From Chromera velia (lineage: Eukaryota > Sar > Chromeraceae): a stretch of 20,447 nt of DNA. The DNA lies in NCBI GenBank assembly GCA_018398765.1, contig JAHBMJ010002274.1:1-20447 (forward strand), in the 5' to 3' direction. Shown piece by piece: positions 1 through 20,129 of the stretch. Numbering within the stretch: the first letter of the stretch is position 1; every line of letters starts with the position of its first letter. The notes beneath the pieces were generated by a model that saw only the letters and a program-made list of their open reading frames with translations, was not told the origin of the DNA and did not search any database. A program made the position numbers and the translations under genes.

Positions 1-639
1 CCACCCCCCCCCCCCCATGATCAGCAGTGGAGTTCAACAAAGACAGCTAGAAAGACGGAAGGAAAGAAATAAAACTCATGCCGCAACGTTCACCTGCCAG
101 TGGGCCCGTCCAACTGCGACAACACAGACAAGACAGGAGAGACGGCCATCGAAATTCGATGAGGGAACCACAACCTCTCTCTCCCTCTCTCCCGACCAGT
201 TGCTCGCTCTGTTCCGTTCTGAAGTCAGCATCTAAAATTTGATTCACCCCCCAGGTATCAATACGTTCCCATTCGACCAGTGAACCTCCTTACCCCCCCT
301 TCCCAATCCCTTCCCCCTTCCCTGCTGGCGGACGGACAACCGCTTGCTTGTAAATCCCTCCCAACACACAGTCGCCTTCGCAACGTCCCTCCACAACGCG
401 ACTGGATCGGATGCATCCATCCCTCCACCGAATGCAGAAGAAATAAAGGAAGGAAGGAAGGAAGAAAGAAAAAATCCATCGCCGTCTCCGCTCCCGGAGA
501 GAACGGAAGAAGACAAACGAAACTGGGAAAATAGACGAGTGAGACGCAGACAGGAAAAAACAGAGCTACAGAGAGAGAGAGTGTGTGTGGACGAGTTTGT
601 TCGATTTGTCGTCTCTCTCTCTGTCTGTCTAGCTGTCTG
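1..639. other. 3' flank of kinase gene, no gene seen
   Basis: This stretch lies downstream of the stop codon of the minus-strand kinase and probably includes its 3' UTR. It starts with a run of 13 C (4-16) at the window edge. It then holds polypurine and polypyrimidine low-complexity sequence: CT runs near 175-190 and 611-630, GGAA repeats near 448-470, and a GA/GT run near 570-590. Open frames exist on both strands, but they are compositionally biased, match no family I recognise and have no convincing splice context. No minus-strand AATAAA signal was found. Confidence 0.6.
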
Positions 640-3289
640 TCAATGTCGAAAGCCTCGAGGAGCCGCCTGTGTGTTCCTTCGGGGCTGTGCGCCTGCCGCG
701 GGCTGCCTGCTGCTGACTGAGCATGTCGACTTGGATCTCTGTCTTTCTCCCGGCATTGGCATCGTCTTTCTCCTTCCCCTTTCTTTCGTGTCCTCCTCCT
801 CTTCCTCGTCTTCCTCCTCCTCCTCACTCTCTTCCTCCTCCTCTTCCTCCTCTTCTTCCTCCTCTTCCTGCGAACATGAAAGAAACAAATATGAATGAAA
901 CGAGCAATGCCAGTGAGCCATCGATGAGAACAGATACGTGAATCATGAAATGCACGAAGCAAATGCCAAAATCTAGCATCTGGCACGACTAGCCTGTCAG
1001 AACCAAAGAGAGACAAGGCACACAAAAGAAACTGAGGCCAGTTCTTCCCCTTCTCACTTGGCATCGGCTCCACGCTTCTTACCTCTTCTTCTTCTTCGTC
1101 CTCCTCCTCATCCTCTTCATCCTCGTCTTCGTCCACGTCAGAAGCCGATTTTGTTTTGGCCACTTTGAACTCCATCCCGTTAAGTCGAACCTGCACAGAG
1201 AGGGGGAGGGAGGGTGGAGGGAGGGTAAACAAACAAGGCAGAGAGCAATAATTACAACGGGCAAAGATGCAAGAACTTTCTGAAAAAGCTCTGCGGACAT
1301 GGAGCTCAGTGGGAATTCCAGAATTCTCGCTAAGACGAGAGAGATGACGTTCGTGCAATTTGAGAATCACAGGGCACCTACAGTCGAAGAGAAAAGGCAA
1401 GAAAGAATGCAGACACTCATTCTTCCGCAGAATCAGATGGGCGTGTGTCGAGTTCTCAACTCCAAAAATCCAGCAAACAAACAAGCAAGCCATTGAGAGA
1501 GAGGCAGTGTCAAGCTAGAGTTGTGGAGAAGAAAAAAGAGTGCACGGCTGACCGTCCCTCCTGTTTTTGCCAGCGTGAGGAGAAGTTCAGCCATGTTGGT
1601 GGGTGCTCCCTCGCCCTCCTTCACGGACTTGCCGAGGGGAGCGCTCATTGCGACTGCATGAGAAGAGAAAGCAGAGGAAAAATACAGTGAGAGCGAATGT
1701 TTTGCTCTTCTCAACAGAGGAAGGCATAAGAAAGTTCCGCCGCATAGAGGGAAAAGGATCTCATCGTCGCGTGCTGTTCTACTCGCTTCAGCGTATTTGC
1801 CTCAGCTTTCTTTTCTGCTTCAGAGACATGCAGAGCACGCAGAAGATAGATACCAACCATGCAGCCTGCCTCCTGACTGACCGACCGAGCGATCCGCTCT
1901 TCCCGGTTCTGATCCCAGTGTTGATCCATGCAGCCGCCTCCCTCTCCTGGTCTGCAGCTGCCGTTGCAGAGGATGACGAGGCGGTGGTGGAGTCTCTCTT
2001 GTTGCCCCCCTGCATCTTCTGAGTCGCCTGGAGGAGGCTCATGAAGTCCTGACTCGTCATCTGGGCTCCGTTGATGGTGTTCTTCATCTGCATGGAGGAG
2101 GGAGGGGGGCATGGGAGAGGAGACAGAAAAGAAAGAAAGAAAGAAAGAAACGTGACACATCCACAAGTCTCTCTCTCTCGGTATGCTTGCCAATATCGGG
2201 ACGGATAGGCAAAAAAGACTGCACGCCGATTCTCGAAATCAAGGATCGATGAGGGGTTGGCAACAAACGGCCGGGCAACAAAGCGGATTCATTCAGGAAT
2301 CAATACTTTCCCTCCGGAGAGCGGGAAGGCAAATGGAGTAGAAAAGGAAAAAGCCACCACGCAGCTCTAGACCTGTCTGTCTGTTTGGGTCGACTTTCCG
2401 TAGTGAAGGAGCCGCTGAAGAATCACTGTGTTTGCAGTTCACATGGGGTTGCCATCAGTGATACAATCAACTCCAATTCTCAACCCGAATTACGTAATCA
2501 ATGAATAATTCGTCTTCAAAGAAGCGTCGACATAACGGCACCAACCTTTCCAAGCTCCACCGTTCGTCCATCCTTGAGAGTGACTGCATCTTGGGCAATG
2601 GTCATTCTGTCGTTGAAATCGTCCTCGTCAGAGTCATCAAGCAAAGTCTGACCAATGCCGTCGATGTCAATCCCGGCATACTTGGAGGCAGCAGGGGCGG
2701 GGGGAGGGGGGGGCGGTTGAACAACAGTCGCGCTCTGCCGCACAGTCGCCACTGACGACTTTCCGACCGACTTGCTTGTGCTCTTCCTGCCGAACTGACT
2801 CTTTCCAAAGTCTCTCGTCTCTCCTCCTCTGATTCCCTTCGTTGAGGCACGGCCGGTCAGCCCGCAGAGTTCCGTCGGGGCCTGCAAACAGAAGGAAGAG
2901 TACTCTTTTATTCCCTAATCGACACTGCATGTCTTCCTGCACATCGACCTACAGGAGCTGCGGTGAGCCTAGTGAACGCCGTGGTGGCTTTAAGAAAAAG
3001 ACAAAAAGGGAGGGAGAAGGATCACGCGAGAGGGGCAGGAGATCAAGACGTGTTAAGAAAGAAAGGTGCAGACCTCCAAAAGGACTGAAGAGAAATGAAG
3101 CAGATTCAATATGAGGCCCTGCTCAGGAAATCAACCAAACAGAGGGAAAGGAAATAAAAGGAAAGAAAAAGGTTTTGCCCTTTCCGGCCTCAAGTCTGGC
3201 TCATGCCACTGGCTGGCATACTCCTTCGCTGACAGACTGAAACAGAGCACGACAGGCAGGATCTGACTGACTGGCTGACTGGCTGACTG

Positions 3290-3343
<54 letters not shown>

Positions 3344-6300
3344 TGACTGACTGACTGACTGACTGACTCACATCATCGAGGGAAAACTCTTTGACTTTCC
3401 GGTTAGTGAGGTTGTAGATCATGTCGGTGATCTCCGGCCAGCTCTCAATTTCTTTCTTGAAAGCCTGCCATCAAAGAAGCGGGGCAGAATACGAGATGAC
3501 TTAAGGGACTTCAAATCAGAGAACGCACACGGCAGATTGTTCATTCAGGTGCGCTGGTGCGTGTTTACGTCGAGTCCCACAACACAAAGTGCAGTGCTCA
3601 TTCGAGCGTCACATTGAGAAGGAAGCGGAAGAGTTACGTGTACTCACAAACCCTCGGACGCGCATACAACAAGAGCAACAGACATAAGAGAAGCATAAGG
3701 AGTTTCTCTTTGCATCCAGACGACTTGGAAGTTCGACAGGAAGAATCACAGCGGTGTCCTTCTTTCTTCGGAGATTTCAACAACCATTTTTTTAATCTCT
3801 CTCTTTCTCCTAAGAGGATCTGATTGTATTCATCTTCTGACAGTCTTCTGTCCACTCCTCTTTCCTCTCTTTCTTTACTGACCGTCACGTAGGGCACCTT
3901 CAGAACCCCTTCTGCGCTCAGGCGATGCTCGGGATTCCTCACAAGAAGCCGTCTGCACTCACAGCATCATGCATGGACATTAAGCCAATTCAAAGCGAGA
4001 GAATCAGCGAGTAAAGCGCATAGACAGAGATCTTTCACAGCCTTCTAAGTCATTCAGAAAACTGTGCTTTGAGGAGTGTGGGAGTTTGCCGGAATCTGAA
4101 CGAAAACGGAAAGGAAGCCAGAAAGGCTGGCTGTACGGGTGCTCGTCGACCTACCTGATGAGCTCTCGGATTGGAGGACAAACCTGCATGCATGCAAAGC
4201 AGATGGATTGAGCAGATTGAAGGAAGTTGAAGGAGTTTGGTTGGAGCACTTACACAGGGAGGTCTCTTCTTCAAAATGTTGAGAGACGGGGAGAGAGAAA
4301 AGCCGACGAGCAAAACTGCTACGGAAAAAGGCCGACGACAGGAAGCAGACACGGAGACAGAAAGACATGAAGAGATAGAGGGAGTATTCAGCCTGTGTAA
4401 CAACATAAGGCGTCAAAAAGCAGAAAGCTGGGTGGACAAGCAGGTTGCGCTTCTGACATGGAGACGTGCAGAGAGAGGATCGCGGGAGCGCCAAACCGAT
4501 AACTGGAATGAAAAGGACCTCGAAAACTGAAACAGGAATATCAAGGAGACAACGTCAGGGCCAAAAGGAATACTTCTGCTCTGCTTCGACTTCGGGAGCG
4601 GAGAGAAGAAGCAGAAATAAAAGAGGAAAAGACGGAAGGAACAGCACTGACTGACGAAATCAGGAATGGCATCGTACTCCAATTTGGAGATTTTGGTGGA
4701 TAGAGTGATCAAGTTCGTGGCTTCGAAGGGGCGCTGCAGGAAGGAAGAGAAAACAGCACAGGCATTTGGTGTGACTGTCACTTTCAAATTGATTGCGCCT
4801 GTAAGTGGAAATTCCCCTTCTTTCTCCATTCTTTTTACTTTCGCTTTTCCTCTCGGAGACCTGCCTCTATCAGGCAACCCATGTTCGCACAAAAGTCGCT
4901 TACGGTCTCGTTCTCCTCCTTGAGTCCTTCTCGCACTCTACAAATGCTTCGCTCACCCACCAAGGCAGGAGACATATATACACGAAGCAATGTCCGCCCG
5001 CAATAATTCATTCAGTACATGAACGAACGAACGAACTAGACACTTACCTACTTACCTTCAAGGTTGCAAGCTCGTAGAGGATCACACCACATGCCCACAT
5101 GTCGGAAGGCTGTGCGCACCCCTGATTCTCTACCAGCTCCGGACTGCACAGATTCAGGGAGAGGTTATGGATGGGGGAAAAAAGGGAAAACTCCAAAAAA
5201 GGCATAAAATTCGTCAACGAGTAACAAAAAACGAACGAACGAACAACAAAATGGTCAAAGCAAGAAAACAAAACAAGATAATGCCGCCTGCCCTCTCACA
5301 GACAGACCTGAGGTACGCCGGTGTTCCCACCACCGTGTCGGTGATTTCATCGCTGGCGTCCAACTGCCTTGCGACTCCGAAGTCTCCTATTCGAATCTGC
5401 ACGGACGGACTCACTCGTTCAACTTGGTGTGTTTGTTTGTGTCTCCGACTCTCGCTGTCACTCCTCCAAGACCACCCTCACATCTGCTTAATTGCTTCCG
5501 TAGCTGCCTTCCTGTGTGCCTGTCTGCATGCCTTCATTCTGTCGTGACAGACAGATTCTTCTTTATCTTCTGCACTCTACGTCTGTTTGCCTGCTAGTCC
5601 ATTCACCTGTCTATCTGACTGACTGACTGCCTGACTGACTCTCTCGGTGGATGTGAGGAAAATATTGGAGGGCTTGAGGTCCCTGTGGATCACTTTCCTC
5701 TTGTGGATGAAGTCGAGAGCCATGACCATCTGGGTGAACCACAACATGATCGCCCTGCATGCACACACATACACACGCATACTACTTGAACGAAACGTCT
5801 TTCGGAAATCAAGTGAACGGCGGTTGACTCGACCCCGGACCGTGTTCACTCGATCCAATCTTATGACCTGCGCTCTGCACCTTCTTGCCCAAATTCTCTT
5901 TTCACTAAGACAGTGAAGAGAAAACAAACACATGCGAGCAAGCAGAAACACAGAAACAACTGCTTTCAAAGAAAGACGCGAGGTTCCTCGACTGATTCCT
6001 TTCGTTTCTTGAATTCTATTCTTCCTCATCACAGACCTCTCATCAAGGCAGAGTTGTCCGTTGTCTCTCGCCTCCCGAATTTTCCCTTCAAGATCACCTC
6101 CTGCAAGAATGTCCGAACACATGAATGCTCAATAATGCACAAACACGCGCAGACACACACACGCCCCACAACGCGAAGAGTAACTGGACCGAGGGCCAGA
6201 CGGAGGGAGGCACAGAGGGATTCAGTCAAAGAAAGAAGCACGAGACGAGACGACAGGAGCACTGCATGACGAGACGGGACGGGGTGGAAGGGAGGAGAAG

Positions 6301-7543
6301 CTCGTGATGGAGACACCGATTGTGTGTATGAAGACAGAGACAGACGTTTGAAGAGGCATGACGACAGACCTGGATAGTACGGCATGATGACCACAAGTTC
6401 TTCAGGAGAGAGCCACATCGCGTCGTCGGTCGAGACGATGAACGGGTGTCTCATCTGGCGCATGAAGTTGATCTCCTGGATGCATCGCTCCTTCTGTTTC
6501 TGGTTCAGTCCTGCAACAATTAACCAAAAGTAATGAATCAATGTACATGTATGCATGATGGCACAAACAATTCAGCAACCAGACAGACAAGGAGATTGAT
6601 TCGGTCACTGAGTAGGAAGAGCGGGCACACAGAGCAGCGCGCAGGGAGACAGACAGAAAATCAGGGACAGAGACATGCAGGGCGACAGGAACGGACAAGC
6701 ACACAGACAACTGTACACACTGATAAGCAGGCAGCCAGCCCAGTGGTCAGGCCAGCAGAGAGAAGAACGAAGGATGAGCAGAGAGCTCGAAAAAATGCGA
6801 GCAAGCCCATATGGGAGACACGGCATGGAAAGGAATGAGAGGAGGTCAGGCAAAGCAGCAGCTCCAGGTCGCCCAGAGACCCAACATATGCATGTCTATG
6901 GACTATTAGCAATGTCATTGCACAGCGGGAAGGGCATCTGATCGGATTCTGTCGGAAAGTCCATCAAGAATCTTTTGCTATATATGCATGCAGAATCAAG
7001 TTGCACAACAGAAGGGCAACGCAAGGTATGAAACACCTCCCACCTCCTTCAGAATTCGCGTGTAGCGACTTTCAAGCTGATCCAGGGACATATTGGAAGG
7101 TTTTGGAAGTGTTTCTGCTTATTCCGGATACCGAAGGGGCACGAAGAACCGTCAACCTAGAATCTGACTGACCTACATCCCGTACGCGAAGTCCCATCCC
7201 ACCACTTGCGCAGTGTTTGGCCTCGCAAACTAACAGAAGAAAAGTAATTGACACTCAATTCCTGAGACTGACCTCCTAGCAGTTGTCTCTTGCCGACAAA
7301 GAACTCCCCGTCCTTCTTGCGCTGCAGCAGGGACACGCAAGGGATTCATTCGGCAGAATTAAGGGGAGTCCGCATCGAGACACGCCTGTGGCTTCCTTTT
7401 TGTGCACAGACTGGGCTTTATTCTGCGAATAGCACGAGCACACCTACCCGGAGGAGCCAGGCGGTCCCAAAACTCCCACGGCCGAGGACCTTGACCTCCT
7501 TGTACTCCTTGTCATACCTTGGGTTGGTGATTCGGATCGACAT
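640..7543 (-). CDS. NIMA-related (NEK-type) serine/threonine protein kinase, 16 exons
   Basis: Predicted protein kinase of about 628 residues. Exons in transcript order: 7543-7448, 7321-7273, 6510-6370, 6100-6037, 5754-5640, 5396-5308, 5143-5056, 4733-4656, 4183-4155 (29-nt microexon), 3952-3883, 3464-3372, 2881-2546, 2087-1886, 1653-1553, 1190-1083, 867-640. All junctions are GT-AG and keep frame. Motifs seen: Gly loop GRGSFG (22-26 region), VGK lysine 43, alpha-C Glu61, HRDLKPSN (140-147), DFG (160-162), activation end VGTPAYLSPE (178-187), SDMWACG (198-204) and Arg260. GTPxYLSPE and the Lys43-Glu61 spacing point to the NEK family (microtubule, cilium and mitotic kinases). The domain ends near residue 272. 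The tail (274-628) has a Pro run near 340-350, about 45 mostly acidic residues split between exons 15 and 16, and a basic Arg/Ser-rich end. The ATG at 7543 starts just before the Gly loop. The exon 13 donor is the least certain junction. Kinase identity is secure; NEK assignment is likely; substrate is unknown. Confidence 0.88.
3263..3369. repeat. CTGA/GGCT tetranucleotide array at a splice donor
   Basis: A tetranucleotide array of about 107 bp in the intron after kinase exon 11. On the gene strand the intron opens with GTGAGT at 3371 and runs directly into GTCA units, then GCCA units, then mixed units. The array starts at the 5' splice site with no spacer. Confidence 0.95.
7037..7114 (-). 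other. candidate cassette exon inside kinase intron 2
   Basis: A 78-nt stop-free segment is bounded by an AGCAG acceptor (7117-7115) and a G|GTGTTT donor (7036). Its phase (1 in, 1 out) matches the flanking exons, so inclusion would add 26 residues after Gly49, just after the catalytic lysine strand. The central part reads MSLDQLESRYTRILKEV, which looks like a charged amphipathic helix. NEK family spacing between Lys43 and Glu61 is normal only if the segment is skipped, so the main isoform should exclude it. This is inference from phase and composition only. Confidence 0.3.
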
Positions 7544-8108
7544 CTTGTCTGATGAAGTTCTCTCTGTCTGTCCTTCGGCGTGCTTCTCCTGCTCTGTCTT
7601 TCGTCAAGGGATGGAGGGCTGTGTCTACATGGCTATCGTGCCGGCTCAAGCGCTTAACGTCATCCTTCGCGTGTGTCTTCTACGGAATGAACAACGAGGT
7701 TTACACGCGGTCTTATCCAGCTTTTGCTTCCCAGAACTGCAATGAACTGCATGAACGCGATCGATTGGGTCGATGGACCGGCCTAGCTTGCGCGGCCGCG
7801 GCCTATATATATATATAGCTTAATTGCGCGGCCGCGGCCTTGCAGCATGCATGCACGCGCACGTCAACCATGCATGTGTGCATTGAAAGGTGGAAGTGTC
7901 TGACCTGAACATGACAGACAGTCACTCTCTCTGTATATATGACCTGGCGAGTTTGAAGCGTGCTCTCACTGCATGTTCTTTTTTCCTTGTCTGCCACGAT
8001 TGATTGGACCCGGTATTGACCAAATTCTGTCAGAGCGTGCGGGTCAAAACAGAGACACCCGAACCTCCTTTCCTCTCAACCTGACCAGTCTGACAGTTGC
8101 GCATCACA
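7544..8108. promoter_or_regulatory. divergent intergenic region, putative bidirectional promoter
   Basis: These 565 bp separate the start codons of the minus-strand kinase and the plus-strand dehydrogenase. The region must hold both 5' UTRs and promoters if the gene models are right. Its conspicuous element is the paired GC palindrome around a TA run at 7788-7840. GCATGC motifs occur at 7846-7856 and ATGCATG near 7869. Short open frames here match no family. Confidence 0.55.
7788..7840. repeat. paired 17-bp GC palindrome repeats flanking a TA run
   Basis: Two identical 17-bp copies of TTGCGCGGCCGCGGCCT lie at 7788-7804 and 7824-7840, 36 bp apart start to start. Each contains the overlapping palindromes CGCGGCCGCG and GGCCGCGGCC. 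The 19-bp spacer is mostly alternating AT (7805-7816). Because the cores are self-complementary, each copy can form a cruciform and the two copies can also pair with each other. The centre is about 270 bp from the kinase ATG and about 295 bp from the dehydrogenase ATG. A core promoter or factor-binding role is inferred from position. Confidence 0.9.
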
Positions 8109-9100
8109 ATGAGCCACCCAGAGGTGAAGTCCAAGTGGTTTGCTGACTTCAAAAAGCAGCTCCCTCGGGTAGACGGAAAGGTCTTTGCGATCACTGGAAC
8201 CACTTCAGGCACCGGGTACGTGGCAGCCCGAACAGCAGCAGAAAACGGGGGCATTGTTCTCCTTCTCAACAGACGTTCGGAGAGGGCAGATAAGTCTCTG
8301 GCCTCTCTGAAGGAGGCTGTACCTTCGGCTACTTTTGAACAAATCGACTGTGACCTCCAGGACATGGACTCCGTCAGAAAGGCGGCAGAGGCCGTGATAT
8401 CGAAACACCCTGAGGTCTATTGCCTCGCGAATAACGCGGGCATTTCTGCCCACGAAGACAAAGCCACAAAAGACGGATACGATGTGCAGATGCAAACGAA
8501 CCACCTGAGTCATTTCCTTCTGACTTCCCTGCTCCTCCCGTCCCTTGAGAAAGGCGCAGATCGCCACGGGGAGGCGCGTATTGTGAACCACTCCAGTGAA
8601 GCGCGCAAACAGACGAAAAACAACAAATTGGAAGCCAGATACTTGGAGGAGAACGGGGGAATCTAGGGGGAAATGGGGACGGTTTTTTCGGTTCTCCGAA
8701 TTTCGAGAGATACGACCAGACCAAACTCGCCAATGCTGTCTTCACCCAGGCGCTGCACCAGAAGCTGCAGGCAAAGGAGTCAAAAGTGAAAGTCCTTTCT
8801 TGCCACCCTGGTGCCTCCTCGACTCCCATCATAGACGGTATCCCTTTGAAGAAGGACCTCTGGCTTCTCTCTCTGTTCAACTACGCTCTGCAGTCGGCAG
8901 AAGACGGGTCGATGGGGCTCCTGACGGGGATGATGGGTGAGGGGGTGAAGAGTGGGGAGCTGTGTGGCCCTAACAGCTGGGTCCATTGCCTCAACGGTCC
9001 CGCCGTGTCGGTCCCCGCTCGGGCTGTCGAGAAGGACCCTGCAATGATGGAGTTGCTCTGGGAGAAGAGCGAGGAGGCCTGCGGGGCCTTCGTGGTCTAG
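8109..9100 (+). CDS. short-chain dehydrogenase/reductase (SDR), intronless, one frameshift
   Basis: Predicted NAD(P)(H)-dependent oxidoreductase of the classical or retinol-dehydrogenase-like SDR type, 330 residues if the frameshift is ignored. Seen: cofactor motif TGTTSGTG (29-36), LLLNRRSERA after beta-2 (the Arg pair suggests NADP(H)), NNAG (108-111), Asn131 in QTNHLSHF, active-site Ser162/163 in IVNHSS, and YDQTK (Tyr202, Lys206). No signal peptide or membrane segment is seen, so it is probably cytosolic. The substrate cannot be named. The reading frame stops at TAG 8664-8666. One extra G in the run 8655-8659 restores ENGGNLGGN and continues to the stop at 9098-9100. No other lesion was found, so a sequencing or assembly error or a very recent mutation is more likely than an old pseudogene. 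It has no intron, unlike its neighbours. ATG 8109 is the first in frame. Confidence 0.86.
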
Positions 9101-9982
9101 CTGACGCACGCTCGCATGTCCTGAACAGATTGTGGTGAGAGATGTCGTTTCTCAAATCAAAGGGGGGGCCTTCGGGGTATGAACATCGGTTCATCAGATT
9201 GACATTCGTGACACATACACCGAAAATCTTGGAAGGGTGCCTCACAGAGGCGCAGGGGGTGGTGCATTCCAATACGTGGATTTTCTATGGCCTCAGTATG
9301 CTTGTCACGTTCAAGTCAGGGGCCATTTGCTGTTTACCGTGGGAATGCGAATCGGGTCGATTTGTAGCTCCATCGAGATTCGATCGATTGCTTAATTCAT
9401 GGATTGAGGACTGATGCGCTGATGGGCTCTGTGCGGGTTGCTTGGAAGGCACAACATTGAAATATGCCCAAATTAGCGACACGCCGGAAAGACACAGATC
9501 TGAACTTAATACCCCCTGTCCAAACCAGATTCACATTGCATGTGACACCTTCTGCAAACAATGCAACTAGCAAGATGCATACATGTACATACATGGAAAC
9601 TCACAGTCTTACGATTGCATGATCTCATGAGGAGAGCCGCTGCCCTTTAATATACTCCAAGACGCTCTAACACAACCTCACTGTATGCTAAACTAATTGA
9701 ACTTGATGGCTTAGGCCTACTTAGGCCTTATTCAAGGGTTATTACCTAGTTTTTTGCATATCTGCATTAGGAAATAATAATATCATTATGATTCAAAAAC
9801 GGAAAAAAAGTTTTTGAAGAGTTTTACTAGTTCTTGCCAGGGTTTTTGCTTAGTTTATGTAAATTTTTAGAGTTTCAAAAGATTTCTCAGTTTTGATCTC
9901 AACATCATGCACTAAAGATAACTAAGGATCACTTAGCAGATTGCAAAACGCGCAATTAACTTTTTTTCTGTAAATTCTTTTT

Positions 9983-10090
9983 GCTTTCCGGGGCCGTTCG
10001 CAAGCTTGCTTGCGTCATGCTGCAGAAAGTTTGCATGCATGCATGCATGGTGCAACTGCCCGGCCGGCCCCCGCTTCGCTTTCCGGGGCC
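9983..10090. repeat. palindrome-rich block bounded by a 13-bp direct repeat
   Basis: GCTTTCCGGGGCC occurs at 9983-9995 and again at 10078-10090. Between the copies lie the palindrome GCAAGCTTGC (10000-10009), a TGCA array of four units (10033-10049) and a CCGGCCGG core (about 10060). The block lies 150-260 bp upstream of the transporter start codon. It may be a promoter or a remnant of a small mobile or repeat element. Confidence 0.75.
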
Positions 10091-10127
10091 ATGATGCACC
10101 TGGCCCAGAATTCCAGATTACCATCAA

Positions 10128-10155
10128 AGTCGATCGGAGTGTGAGTCGATCGGAG
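10128..10155. repeat. tandem 12-bp direct repeat upstream of ABC gene
   Basis: AGTCGATCGGAG occurs at 10128-10139 and 10144-10155, with a 16-bp period. CGATCG within it is palindromic. It ends 84 bp before the transporter ATG, a position suitable for a promoter or 5' UTR element, but function is unknown. Confidence 0.8.
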
Positions 10156-10239
10156 AATGCACAGTGGGACGACAAGGTCTCGAAAGCCTGAAGGCAGGCA
10201 TACAGGCGTCGGGATTGCAAGTGTGCGCCTTTCGTCAGT

Positions 10240-19885
<9,646 letters not shown>

Positions 19886-20033
19886 TTCACAGGTTTTCTT
19901 ATTCTTTCACATCTAAGCCTATGACAGTCAATGCATGTGTATTCCCGTATTACAGTCCCGTGTAAAGTTCATTTCACTTAAGTTTAATTTCCCTTAGTTT
20001 TTTTTTTTTTTTAATTAAATGTTTTTTAAACAT

Positions 20034-20039
20034 AATAAA
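20034..20039 (+). terminator. possible poly(A) signal AATAAA
   Basis: A canonical AATAAA hexamer lies about 150 bp after the transporter stop codon. In such AT-rich sequence it could occur by chance, and use of AATAAA in this lineage is not established. Confidence 0.3.
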
Positions 20040-20111
20040 ATATAAAGGTTTATCTTAATTTGTTTATATTATACAGTACGGTTAGGAGTAACGAAAGTAA
20101 GATGGTTACTA

Positions 20112-20129
20112 GGCGGCCGCTAGGCCGCC
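20112..20129. repeat. GC hairpin in AT-rich flank
   Basis: GGCGGCC (20112-20118) and GGCCGCC (20123-20129) form a perfect 7-bp stem with loop GCTA. GGTTAC occurs on both sides (20104-20109 and 20131-20136). It shares the GCGGCCGC word with the divergent promoter element at 7788-7840. Confidence 0.85.

Larger units (their letters stand above)
9101..10239. other. intergenic region, no confident gene
   Basis: Separates the dehydrogenase from the ABC transporter. The first 500 bp have average composition with a 90-codon open frame (9142-9414) that matches no family I know and has no splice support. About 9640-9980 is clearly AT-rich with A and T runs and a TTAGGCC duplication (9711-9727). The last 260 bp turn GC-rich, contain several palindromes and direct repeats, and are the likely promoter and 5' UTR of the transporter. 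A 61-codon upstream frame (10006-10191) ends 48 bp before the chosen ATG and could be a uORF; there is no further evidence for it. Confidence 0.6.

Noticed and set aside
258-1493. Minus-strand open frame of 411 codons
   Set aside because: Low-complexity Arg/Lys/Ser sequence read through introns and in the wrong frame of the kinase acidic exons. The family-consistent frame is the one used in exons 15 and 16.
3263-3369. Possible CRISPR-like array
   Set aside because: Four-base units without unique spacers in eukaryotic DNA; a simple microsatellite.
3634-3882. Read-through of kinase exon 10 into RRLSEDEYNQILL and beyond
   Set aside because: It looks coding at first, but the next strong donor leaves a phase that hits a stop in exon 11. 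The GTCAGT donor at 3882 keeps frame, so I treat it as intron.
8205-8591. Minus-strand open frame opposite the SDR
   Set aside because: Antisense shadow of a conserved coding region with no domain of its own.
8596-8666. A 71-nt intron that would explain the SDR frameshift (GTGAAG to CTAG)
   Set aside because: It would remove the conserved stretch between the active-site Ser and the NGGNLGGN motif, and neither splice site resembles the local consensus.
9142-9414. 90-codon plus-strand open frame between SDR and ABC genes
   Set aside because: No recognisable domain, no splice context and no biased composition. Consistent with chance.
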